Shown here: piece after piece, positions 36,496-45,000 of the stretch
Numbering within the stretch: position 1 is the first letter of the stretch
Layout of the letters: every line of letters starts with the position of its first letter
NCBI GenBank assembly: GCA_964519885.1
Contig: CAZFLX010000008.1
Location: 1 to 64,000, forward strand
Length of the DNA stretch: 64,000 bases
Source of the DNA: GCA-002282575 sp964519885
GTDB taxonomy: Bacteria; Pseudomonadota; Gammaproteobacteria; Thiomicrospirales; Thiomicrospiraceae
Reading direction: 5' to 3'
Program-made: the position numbers and the translations under genes
The notes under the pieces: model-generated
What the model saw: the letters and a program-made list of their open reading frames with translations, nothing else
Database searches by the model: none
Told to the model about the DNA's origin: nothing

Positions 36496-37778
36496 TCGCC
36501 ATCACCATTCAGCAAGGTCGCTTATTCGACCCAGCCAACCAACTCGACACGGTTGCCGATATTCACATCAATCACGGGCGCATTATTGCCATAGGTGAAG
36601 CGCCCGCCGACTTTACCGCTGCCAAAATCATCGATGCGAAAGGCATGTTGGTGATTCCAGGGTTAATTGACCTCTCCACACGCTTGGGTGAACCCGGCTT
36701 AGAACATTTCATCACCATTGCCCGTGAAACCAAAGCCGCCGTGGCCGGCGGCATTACCAGCCTGTGCGTGATGCCCGATACTGACCCTGTCAACGATACT
36801 TTTGCCGTTACCGAATTGATTCAGCGTCGTGCGCGTCGAGCAGAAACCGCTTATGTATTGCCTGTCGGTGCGCTCACCAAAGGCTTGAAAGGCGAAGCCC
36901 TGTCGGAAATGGTGGCGATGCATCGCGAAGGCTGCGTTGCTTTCAGTCAAGCCAACAAGCCCGTCACCAACACACAAACACTGTTCAACGCTTTTGATTA
37001 TGCCGCTACTCACGACCTGCTGGTGATGATGCGTCCGATTGATGCCTATTTAGGTAAAGATGGCGTCGCTCACCGTGGCGCGATTAGTTCCGTATTAGGC
37101 TTACCCGACATTCCTGCCGCTACCGAAACCCTTGCTGTGGCACGTTTGCTGTTATTAGCTGAAGAAACGGGCGTTCGTTTGCACCTGAGCCAAGTTTCCA
37201 CCGCTCGCGCAGTGGATATGATCGCTGATGCTCAAGCACGTGGCATACCCGTTACCGCCGACGTTGCCATTCACAACTTGCACCTAACTGAGTTTGATGT
37301 CGCCGACTTTGCCAGCTTTATGCACGTGCAACCACCACTACGCAGTCAACGAGACAGAGACGCGCTACGTGCTGGCGTTAAAGCGGGCGTGATTAATGCC
37401 ATCTGTTCAGATCATACACCGCTGATGCACGATGATAAGCTACTACCCTTCCCTGAATCGGTTCCTGGTATTAGCGGTTTGGAGAGCCTGCTGCCCTTGC
37501 TGCTGGCTTTGGTACGTGAACATGTTCTCACTTTAGAACAAGCGATCAAAGCAGTGACACATCAACCTGCAAAATTACTGGGCATTAATCGGGGCAGTTT
37601 AACGGTGGGTGCGCCCGCTGATATCGCCATTGTCGATTTGGAAGACGACTGGTTATTCAATCGTCATCAACTGGTTAGCGCAGGCGACAACACGCCTTTC
37701 CACAAATGGCCGTTCACGGGCAAAGTGCATAGTACACTTTTCCAAGGTCGCGTGGTTCATCAACCGAAAGCAAACTGA
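36492..37778 (+). CDS. pyrX: Non-catalytic dihydroorotase-like ATCase subunit (PyrX/PyrC')
   Basis: A 428-residue dihydroorotase homologue that assembles with PyrB but lacks activity. Active enzymes have D-x-H-x-H-L-R-E-P-G; here PGLIDLSTRLGEPG has Ser62, Arg64 and Gly66 in place of His, His and Arg, so zinc cannot bind in the normal way. Other fold elements remain (CSDHTPLMHDDK, VPGISGLESLLPL, GSLTVGAPADIAIVDLE). The ATGA overlap with pyrB indicates stoichiometric synthesis. An active PyrC must lie elsewhere. Confidence 0.92.
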   Translation: MIAITIQQGRLFDPANQLDTVADIHINHGRIIAIGEAPADFTAAKIIDAKGMLVIPGLIDLSTRLGEPGLEHFITIARETKAAVAGGITSLCVMPDTDPVNDTFAVTELIQRRARRAETAYVLPVGALTKGLKGEALSEMVAMHREGCVAFSQANKPVTNTQTLFNAFDYAATHDLLVMMRPIDAYLGKDGVAHRGAISSVLGLPDIPAATETLAVARLLLLAEETGVRLHLSQVSTARAVDMIADAQARGIPVTADVAIHNLHLTEFDVADFASFMHVQPPLRSQRDRDALRAGVKAGVINAICSDHTPLMHDDKLLPFPESVPGISGLESLLPLLLALVREHVLTLEQAIKAVTHQPAKLLGINRGSLTVGAPADIAIVDLEDDWLFNRHQLVSAGDNTPFHKWPFTGKVHSTLFQGRVVHQPKAN

Positions 37779-37782
37779 ATCG

Positions 37783-38355
37783 ATGTTGGCTGAATTACCG
37801 CACAACACCCCAAGCGTTAATGACTTGCCTAACGGCTGGACTCAGGTGAGTTTTACGCTCAATATTCCTTTTGCCCTAGAAGTCGGCGCACGATTGAATT
37901 GGCAGAGCGCAACGCTCGCCCCGTGGCGCATTCAAGGGGCACACATAGATTGCCTCTGTTTGGATAAGCTGGAAGCTAATGCGCTAAACGCGCCGATACA
38001 ACTCAGTCATGCTGGGCAAGCCTTACCGCATTTCAATTCAGAACAGTCTTTGCTTATTACGGGCGAAGGCTTAGGTATTGCCGATGTGTTATTGAGCGGT
38101 TCGCAACTCAAACACTTAGCATCTAATAGCTTGGTGCTACTCAGTGCCGATCACTTTCCTTGCGTGATTAAACCCGCTAAGTTTATGGTCGAAGCCCTAC
38201 CCAATGCTATTGCCGCTTGTCCGTTATTGGAGGATTGGGGTTTTGCCAATCGATTGATCAACAGCGAGTTGCCAGGCTGTCTTGATGAAGATCTGGACAG
38301 CTTGATTCAACTGCCGGCTTTTTCAGCATTTCAATTATTGCAATTTAAAAACTAA
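37783..38355 (+). CDS. Hypothetical protein downstream of pyrX
   Basis: A 190-residue protein starting MLAELPHNTPSVND, four bases after pyrX. The middle LLITGEGLGIADVLL, LLSADHFPCVIKPAKFMVEA and CPLLEDWGFANRLINSELPG resemble the NAD-binding half and C-terminus of dihydroorotate dehydrogenase electron-transfer (PyrK-like) or ferredoxin-reductase proteins, but no cysteine cluster or FAD motif is seen. The link with pyrimidine genes is suggestive. I regard the function as unknown; a decayed PyrK-like scaffold is one guess. Confidence 0.65.
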   Translation: MLAELPHNTPSVNDLPNGWTQVSFTLNIPFALEVGARLNWQSATLAPWRIQGAHIDCLCLDKLEANALNAPIQLSHAGQALPHFNSEQSLLITGEGLGIADVLLSGSQLKHLASNSLVLLSADHFPCVIKPAKFMVEALPNAIAACPLLEDWGFANRLINSELPGCLDEDLDSLIQLPAFSAFQLLQFKN

Positions 38356-38378
38356 AAGAAACTTATCGCAACTCGTTA

Positions 38379-38434
38379 TCCCACATAAGCGGGAATCTAT
38401 GCCATTGATTTTGGATCCCCGCATACGCGAGGAT
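38379..38434. repeat. Two REP-like short palindromes
   Basis: First hairpin 38379-38394 (TCCCAC, CATAA, GCGGGA) and second 38415-38434 (ATCCCCGC, ATAC, GCGAGGAT). Both carry the CCCGC-type core of REP sequences seen in many proteobacteria. They fill the 107-bp gap between convergent genes and may also help terminate transcription. Confidence 0.6.
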
Positions 38435-38462
38435 GAGGCTATAAAGGGTGAATAGATGCGCC

Positions 38463-38939
38463 CTAAACAAGCGTTTCTGAAACACCTAGCTTTTCCATAA
38501 AACCATCATGCATAACATGACACACACTGCACTGATGATCTTCAGGATGCTCAACCGCATCGGCAATACGGGCAAAAAGCGCTTGCACCTCTTCAGGTGA
38601 AAACACCGACAGTAAGCGATTCATTTCTTCAGGCGGCATCATCACCGTGGTGAAATCGCCCGAACTGAGCTGCAGCTGCACACCACAAGCATCGGCAACC
38701 GAACCGCCTGCTTCAATTAGCTCGGCTTGTTCGACAAAAAAGAGTTGATCGTACACAGCATCTAACTGTGTAATTGCCGATTCTGACAAGCTGGCCTGGC
38801 GCACACTGACTTGCACCCCCGCTTCAACCGCTTCACCCGCACTGACCGACTCGACCTTAACTTCACCACCCAACTGCTGGGCTTGTTGAGCGAATTTCTG
38901 TGCTAAGGTGCGATCAAAAAAGAGAAAATCTAACATCAA
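38463..38939 (-). CDS. Hypothetical protein with C-terminal CxxCH
   Basis: A 158-residue soluble protein starting MMLDFLFFDRTLAQKFAQQA. The C-terminal third reads FARIADAVEHPEDHQCSVCHVMHDGF; CSVCH looks like a heme c or metal site, but there is no signal peptide, so cytochrome c maturation would not act on it. The front half is alternating alpha-beta with a V-rich VKVESVSAGEAVEAGVQVSV stretch. I do not recognise the family. It is convergent with the pyr-linked gene and divergent from hemB, 66 bp away. Confidence 0.7.
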   Translation of the reverse strand: MMLDFLFFDRTLAQKFAQQAQQLGGEVKVESVSAGEAVEAGVQVSVRQASLSESAITQLDAVYDQLFFVEQAELIEAGGSVADACGVQLQLSSGDFTTVMMPPEEMNRLLSVFSPEEVQALFARIADAVEHPEDHQCSVCHVMHDGFMEKLGVSETLV

Positions 38940-39005
38940 TAGGTTTCCAAAAAAGAATTCATCATATAATAACTCAATAATATTGCATTTAAATGAGAAA
39001 CGAAG

Positions 39006-40013
39006 ATGATCCCACGTAATTTTCCCCTCTCCCGCCCACGTCGTATGCGGAAAGACGATTTTTCACGTCGTTTAATGCGCGAGCACACGCTCACCAGCGA
39101 CGACCTGATTTGGCCAGTATTTGTGTTGGAAGGGGAACAACGTCGCGAAGCCATTCCCTCGATGCCTGGGGTAGAAAGACTGAGCCTAGACCTGCTGATT
39201 GAAGAAGCCAAACAAGCCGCAGCTTTGGGCATTCCAATGATGGCGATTTTCCCCGTCGTTGATCAAGACAAAAAATCCTTGTCGGCAAAAGAAGCCTACA
39301 ACCCCGACGGCTTAGTACCCAGAGCAGTTAAGGCCTTAAAAGCCGCTGTGCCAGAATTGGGCATTATGACTGATATTGCACTCGACCCCTACACCAGTCA
39401 CGGTCAAGATGGCATTATCGACGAACAAGGTTATGTCCTGAATGACGAAACCTGCGAAGTCTTAGTGAAGCAAGCTTTGTGTCACGCGCAAGCAGGCGCC
39501 GATGTGGTTGCGCCTTCCGACATGATGGACGGTCGCATTGCCGAAATTCGCCTAGCACTAGAAGAGAAAGGCTTGATTCACACCCGCATTATGGCCTATT
39601 CAGCGAAATATGCTTCGGCTTTTTATGGTCCATTCCGCGATGCAGTGGGCAGTGCTGCCAACCTAGGTAAGGCGGACAAAAAAACCTACCAGATGGACCC
39701 AGCCAATAGCAACGAAGCCATCACAGAGGTGTCGATTGATATCAGCGAAGGTGCTGATATGGTGATGGTGAAACCGGGTATTCCTTATTTGGATATTGTG
39801 CGCAGAGTAAAACAAGAATGCCAAGCACCGACTTTTGTCTATCATGTATCGGGGGAATATGCGATGATTAAAGCCGCTGCGCAAAATGGCTGGATTAACG
39901 AGCGTGCCATTGTGCTAGAGACGCTGCTTTCGTGCAAACGTGCAGGTGCCGACGGTATTCTGACCTATTACGCCAAAGTCGCCGCCCAATGGCTACAAGA
40001 AGATAAAAGGTAA
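39006..40013 (+). CDS. hemB: Delta-aminolevulinic acid dehydratase (porphobilinogen synthase)
   Basis: Condenses two 5-aminolevulinate molecules to porphobilinogen for heme. The 335-residue protein has both Schiff-base lysines, in YSAKYASAFYGPFRDA and MVKPGIPYLDIV. The metal site reads DIALDPYTSHGQDGI, without the three Cys of zinc enzymes, so it belongs to the Mg/K-dependent type, as in Pseudomonas. The start MIPRNFPLSRPRRMRKDD is typical. The stop precedes aroE by five bases, an arrangement suggesting co-transcription. Confidence 0.97.
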   Translation: MIPRNFPLSRPRRMRKDDFSRRLMREHTLTSDDLIWPVFVLEGEQRREAIPSMPGVERLSLDLLIEEAKQAAALGIPMMAIFPVVDQDKKSLSAKEAYNPDGLVPRAVKALKAAVPELGIMTDIALDPYTSHGQDGIIDEQGYVLNDETCEVLVKQALCHAQAGADVVAPSDMMDGRIAEIRLALEEKGLIHTRIMAYSAKYASAFYGPFRDAVGSAANLGKADKKTYQMDPANSNEAITEVSIDISEGADMVMVKPGIPYLDIVRRVKQECQAPTFVYHVSGEYAMIKAAAQNGWINERAIVLETLLSCKRAGADGILTYYAKVAAQWLQEDKR

Positions 40014-40018
40014 TCGGC

Positions 40019-40834
40019 ATGTCAATTGACCGTTACGCTGTTTTAGGCAACCCGATTGCTCATTCCAAATCACCGCTCATTCATCGTCTGTTTGCTGAAC
40101 AAACACAACAAGCCATGAGTTATGAAGCCATCTGCCTACCGCTCGATGGCTTTGCTGCTGGCATTAACGACTTGCACGCGCAAGGATTTAAGGGCATGAA
40201 TGTGACTGTGCCTTTCAAGTTTGAAGCCTTTGCTGCTTGCGAAAGTGTCAGTGATCGGGCGCAACTGGCGGGTGCGGTGAATACGCTCATTCGCACTGAA
40301 ACGGGTTGGACAGGCGACAATACCGACGGTGCAGGCTTAGTCGCCGATTTAACGCGTTTGGTCGGCAGCCTAGCGGGTAAACGTGTGCTGATGCTGGGCG
40401 CTGGTGGTGCGGCGAGTGGCGTGGTTAAACCCCTACTCGATGCCAAGGTCGATCAACTGACCATTGCCAACCGCACGCCACAAAAAGCCATTGAGTTAGC
40501 CGAACGGGCTGCGCATGGTCGCGTTAATGGTTGTGGTTTCGATGTCGTGCCTAATCAACCCTATGACATTATTGTTAATGCCACAGCGGCGAGTTTAGCG
40601 GGCGATTTACCGCCGTTAAAAGCAGGCTGGTTTGCCGATGCGGGGTGTTTGGCTTACGACATGATGTACGGCAAAGAACCCACAGTGTTTATGCAGGCAG
40701 CACAACAACTGGGAGCAAGCCAGCAAACCGACGGCTTAGGTATGTTGGTGGAACAAGCTGCAGAAGCCTTTTATTTATGGCGAGGCGTAAGGCCAGAGAC
40801 GGAAGCGGTGCGTGGGGCGTTAATAGCGGCTTAA
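40019..40834 (+). CDS. aroE: Shikimate dehydrogenase (NADP+)
   Basis: Reduces 3-dehydroshikimate in the aromatic amino-acid pathway. The 271-residue length is canonical. The substrate site is YAVLGNPIAHSKSPLIHRL and NVTVPFKFEAF (catalytic Lys), with DNTDGAGLVADL and the nucleotide loop MLGAGGAASGV, followed by NRTPQKAIELA. GLGMLVEQAAEAFYLWRG closes the protein. It follows hemB by five bases; the two pathways are unrelated, so the link is probably one of growth-coupled expression. Confidence 0.96.
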   Translation: MSIDRYAVLGNPIAHSKSPLIHRLFAEQTQQAMSYEAICLPLDGFAAGINDLHAQGFKGMNVTVPFKFEAFAACESVSDRAQLAGAVNTLIRTETGWTGDNTDGAGLVADLTRLVGSLAGKRVLMLGAGGAASGVVKPLLDAKVDQLTIANRTPQKAIELAERAAHGRVNGCGFDVVPNQPYDIIVNATAASLAGDLPPLKAGWFADAGCLAYDMMYGKEPTVFMQAAQQLGASQQTDGLGMLVEQAAEAFYLWRGVRPETEAVRGALIAA

Positions 40835-40851
40835 CGAAAGTATTTGAATCC

Positions 40852-41502
40852 TTAAGCCGGCACAAACCGCACTATGGCATAAAACAACGCCATGATAGCG
40901 GTTAGATAGCTGACGGTGCGCATGGTTTGTTTGCCCATTTCTTTGGTTAAATCAAAACGCACCTGTTCAATTTCTTTGCTCAAGTCGCTACGAACCTGTT
41001 CAATATCCTTGCTTAAGTCGCTACGAACTGACTCAATTTCCTTCGTTAAGCGAATTTCCGCATCTTTAATGTCTAAGCGTGTTTTCTCGATTTCGCCCAT
41101 TAAGCGCAGTTCGGTTTCTTTAATTTCGCCACGAACTACTTCTATTTCTTTGGTTACTGCTAAGCGTAATTGCTCAATTTCTTTGGTTAAATCGAATCGA
41201 ACCGACTCAATATCCTTGCTCAAGTCGCTACGAACCTGTTCAATCTCTTTGGTTAAATCGAAACGAACAGACTCAATTTCTTTCGTTAAGCGAATTTCCG
41301 CATCTTTAATATCTAAGCGTGTTTTTTCGATTTCACCCATCAAGCGCAGTTCGGTTTCGGAAAGCTCGCGCTGAGTGGCGGTATGGGCTAAATTGGGGTA
41401 ACGACTGTCTGCCGCATCGAAGGCTTCGGCAATGGCTTGCGCTAAAGCTTCGTTTTGGCTGGCTTCTTTCACCGCTTTGTAAATATGAATGATGTTGCTC
41501 AT
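40852..41502 (-). CDS. Coiled-coil membrane-anchored repeat protein (216 aa)
   Basis: A 216-residue protein with a short N-terminal helical region, a long coiled coil and one C-terminal membrane helix (SYLTAIMALFYAIVRFV). The coil is built from 11-residue repeats such as IESVRFDLTKE, IEQVRSDLSKD and IEQLRLAVTKE, and the block ETELRLMGEIEKTRLDIKDA occurs almost identically twice at DNA and protein level. This resembles DUF1640-type coiled-coil proteins. It is probably a tail-anchored rod at the cytoplasmic membrane. The next gene shares this architecture. Confidence 0.8.
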   Translation of the reverse strand: MSNIIHIYKAVKEASQNEALAQAIAEAFDAADSRYPNLAHTATQRELSETELRLMGEIEKTRLDIKDAEIRLTKEIESVRFDLTKEIEQVRSDLSKDIESVRFDLTKEIEQLRLAVTKEIEVVRGEIKETELRLMGEIEKTRLDIKDAEIRLTKEIESVRSDLSKDIEQVRSDLSKEIEQVRFDLTKEMGKQTMRTVSYLTAIMALFYAIVRFVPA

Positions 41503-41529
41503 GACTTATCCTGTTAATACTTTTAGAGC

Positions 41530-41916
41530 CTATTTAACCGACTTAATCAGCTCGATAAAAGCTGGGTTGGCGAAGGTTAGCCCAAACACCATTAAGCCAA
41601 TGAGCACTTTCATCAGGGTTTGCATGTTTTTCATTTCACCACGCACTTCGCTGATTTCAGCACGCACTTCACTAATTTCGGCACGTACTTCGCTGATTTC
41701 GGCACGCACAAACTCTTTGGTTGCCAATTCGCCACGCAAATCGTTGTATAGCTCGGACTTGAGTTGGTGCTTCTTTTCGGTAATCGATTCAACCGCTTTG
41801 TCGTCTATCGCTTGAATAGAAGATTCAATGGCGCGTGCAAAAACTTCAGTTTTTTGCTTATCGCCCAAAGCTTCTAGCAGTAAATCGAATATGGGGCGTG
41901 GTAAGGTGTAAGTCAT
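41530..41916 (-). CDS. Coiled-coil membrane-anchored repeat protein (128 aa)
   Basis: A 128-residue smaller relative by architecture of the neighbouring downstream gene: N-terminal helical head (TYTLPRPIFDLLLEALGDKQ), a short coil with three direct copies of the heptapeptide AEISEVR, and a C-terminal membrane helix (LMKVLIGLMVFGLTFANPAF). The 21-bp DNA repeats at about 41650-41710 could change number by slippage without frameshift. The 27-bp gap to the 216-residue gene suggests one transcript. Function unknown. Confidence 0.78.
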   Translation of the reverse strand: MTYTLPRPIFDLLLEALGDKQKTEVFARAIESSIQAIDDKAVESITEKKHQLKSELYNDLRGELATKEFVRAEISEVRAEISEVRAEISEVRGEMKNMQTLMKVLIGLMVFGLTFANPAFIELIKSVK

Positions 41917-41959
41917 GATAGGCTCCGAATCTTTTCATAGGCTTATTGTAGCATAAGCA

Positions 41960-41990
41960 CCCATAAAAAAACCCCAGCGGTTGCTGGGGT
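41960..41990 (-). terminator. Rho-independent terminator of the Ig-repeat gene
   Basis: Eight-base stem ACCCCAGC (41971-41978) and GCTGGGGT (41983-41990) with loop GGTT. On the minus strand it is followed by six to seven Ts. It lies 46 bp after the stop of the giant gene. Confidence 0.88.
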
Positions 41991-42036
41991 AAGAGAGAAG
42001 GAAACAACCCCACCCATAAGGGTGGAAAAGTGACTA

Positions 42037-45000
42037 TTAAACCATGTTAAAAGTCATCGTTGCAGAGTTACCAACGAAGTCAACACCGACAATAGTTACT
42101 GTATCGCCAGCTTGAATGAATGGATCCCTAGAACCGTCTTCTTCCAATGTGACTTGAGCGTAAGTTTTACCCGTTTGGTTTGTAAAAATGTGCAAACCTG
42201 TTGAATGCTCTACATTTCCAGTTGAATCGGTTACAGAGATCGAAGAAATAGACGACAATTTCTCTGTAAAATTCAAACGGATAGTATCCCCAAACTCATA
42301 ATAGTTTGAAGCATTCAAACCCGTTCCATTGATATAGCTAACACCATTAATACCAACTGATGTATTGGCATCAGGCGGTGTTAAATCCAAAGTATAACTG
42401 CGAGTCGAGCTTGTTACTGATGACATGTTTCCAGCCGCATCGAACGCACGAACTTGAATCGCACCAGTTGCATAAAATCCTTCATCTAACGTGAATTGGT
42501 TGCTTGATCCTGTCACCCAAGTTGCGCCAGCATTAACACTGTATTGCCACATGGCCGTATCACCTGACAGACCTACTGTTACAACAGGGTCATTGGTAAT
42601 GCCGTCCGCCGCAAAGGTATCAGTAATCGTCATGCTTGGCGTTGTTGGCGCAATAGAATCTTTAGTGAACGATAAGCTGTTAGATTCAGCAGATACATTG
42701 CCTACTTTGTCTGTTTGACGAACTTTAACTGTGTAGTTGCCATTAGCTGAAACCGCTGCTGCATAGTTTTGAGCGCTTAACCAAGCACCGAAACCAGAAC
42801 CAGAGTTAACAGCATATTCAATGGTCGCATCAGTTTCTGCACCAACAACCGCGATAGTGGCATCACTGGTTGTCATATCGCCATTTGTAGTCAAATTACC
42901 TTGCGCATTTCTAGCTGTATCATTAGCTAAAGATATTGAAGGCGTTGCAACGGTTTTGTCTAAGGTGAAGGTTAGGCTCGCTGTTTTGCTGTTTCCTGCC
43001 TTATCAATGTCCGTTACGATTACGGTGTAAATACCATCTTCCGTTGGCTCTATGTAGCTTGCTGATGCTGTCGCTGATGCTGCATTCGTTGCCGACAACT
43101 CTGCAGTTGTGCCTGATGCAACTTTGAATGTGCGCGTTGCATCTGCATCTACATCGTTTAATTTCAGTGCTGCATTCTTAGTGAAGTTGTCACCTGCTGT
43201 GCCTGTGTCTTGAGTTAATGCAACGGTCGGCTGAGTTAGCGTTGTATCTAACGTGAAGGTGACATTCGCAGTTGAAGTGTTACCTGCACCGTCAGTATCT
43301 TTAACGATGACATTGTAAATACCATCTTCCGTTGGCATGGTGTAAGTTGCTGAGGCTGTCGCTTCACCTGCTGCTGTTGCCGCTGCCGTAGCGTCTGCAC
43401 CTGTACCAATTTGGTAAGTACGCGTTGCGTCTGTGTCTAGCGCGCTTAATGTTAGGCTTGCATCTTTGGTAATGCTATCAGTATTGTTACCATCTACACC
43501 ATCGGTGGTGTCATTTGTTAATGACACAGTTGTTTGCGTNNNNNNNNNNNNNNNNNNNNNNNNNNNNNNNNNNNNNNNNNNNNNNNNNNNNNNNNNNNNN
43601 NNNNNNNNNNNNNNNNNNNNNNNNNNNNNNNNNNNNNNNTGTTACCATCTACACCATCGGTGGTGTCATTTGTTAATGACACAGTTGTTTGCGTGATGGT
43701 GTTGTCTAAGGTAAAGGTTAGGCTCGCTGATTTGCTGTTTCCTGCCTTATCAATGTCCGTTACGATTACGGTGTAAATACCATCTTCCGTTGGCTCTATG
43801 TAGCTTGCTGATGCTGTCGCTGATGCTGCATTCGTTGCCGACAACTCTGCAGTTGTGCCTGATGCAACTTTGAATGTGCGCGTTGCATCTGCATCTACAT
43901 CGTTTAATTTCAGTGCTGCATTCTTAGTGAAGTTGTCACCTGCTGTGCCTGTGTCTTGAGTTAATGCAACGGTCGGCTGAGTTAGCGTTGTATCTAACGT
44001 GAAGGTGACATTCGCAGTTGAAGTGTTACCTGCACCGTCAGTATCTTTAACGATGACATTGTAAATACCATCTTCCGTTGGCATGGTGTAAGTTGCTGAG
44101 GCTGTCGCTTCACCTGCTGCTGTTGCCGCTGCCGTAGCGTCTGCACCTGTACCAATTTGGTAAGTACGCGTTGCGTCTGTGTCTAGCGCGCTTAATGTTA
44201 GGCTTGCATCTTTGGTAATGCTATCAGTATTGTTACCATCTACACCATCGGTGGTGTCATTTGTTAATGACACAGTTGTTTGCGTAATAAACGTGTCTTT
44301 GGTTAGCGTGTCTTCAGCCGTTGCTGTGTTACCAGCGGTGTCGGTCACGGTGACCGTAGCGGTGACTGTGCCGTCTTTAAGAGCTGTTAGGTCGGCGGTG
44401 GTTGGGTCAAATGTCCAAGAACCATCCTGTGCTTTAGTCGCGTTAACGGTAATGTCAGCCGTTTGGTTATCTTCATCAGCAAACTTAACCGCAACTGAGG
44501 CTGCGTCGCTGTCGATACCCTCAAGCGTGAAGGCAACTGTGTCAACTTTGGCGGCGTTAGCGATCTTATCACCTGAATCAATTGCGATTCTTAAAACAGT
44601 CGTATCTGCATCGGCATTGGTGTCTAGGGTGATTGCCTGACCTGAAGTTGCTGCGCCAGGATTGCCTGCTGCGTCAATCTGACGTACCGCAAACTTAGTA
44701 GCACTGCTTTCTAGTGTCACTGAAGTGCCAGTGCCGTTCGACCAAACAGGCGTTTCTGCGCTACTATCGAGCGTGTACTGCCAAGTAGCACCATTTTCTA
44801 CGCCAGACACATTAACTTGACCGTTTTTGGTGATGAAATCTGACTGAGATGAACCAGAATCAACAGCTAGGGCAAAAGTTGGTGCTGCTGGTGCTGTGGT
44901 GTCGATGTCTAAATCGGCAATAGTGGCAGCTACTGAGCTAACGGTGGTTTGACCAATGGTTTTTTGCATAACAGCTGAAACGGCGATGGTAGTTTCTGAG

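Noticed and set aside
40916..41374. Plus-strand 152-residue ORF
   Set aside because: It is the antisense of the coiled-coil gene; its repeats only mirror those of the real protein.
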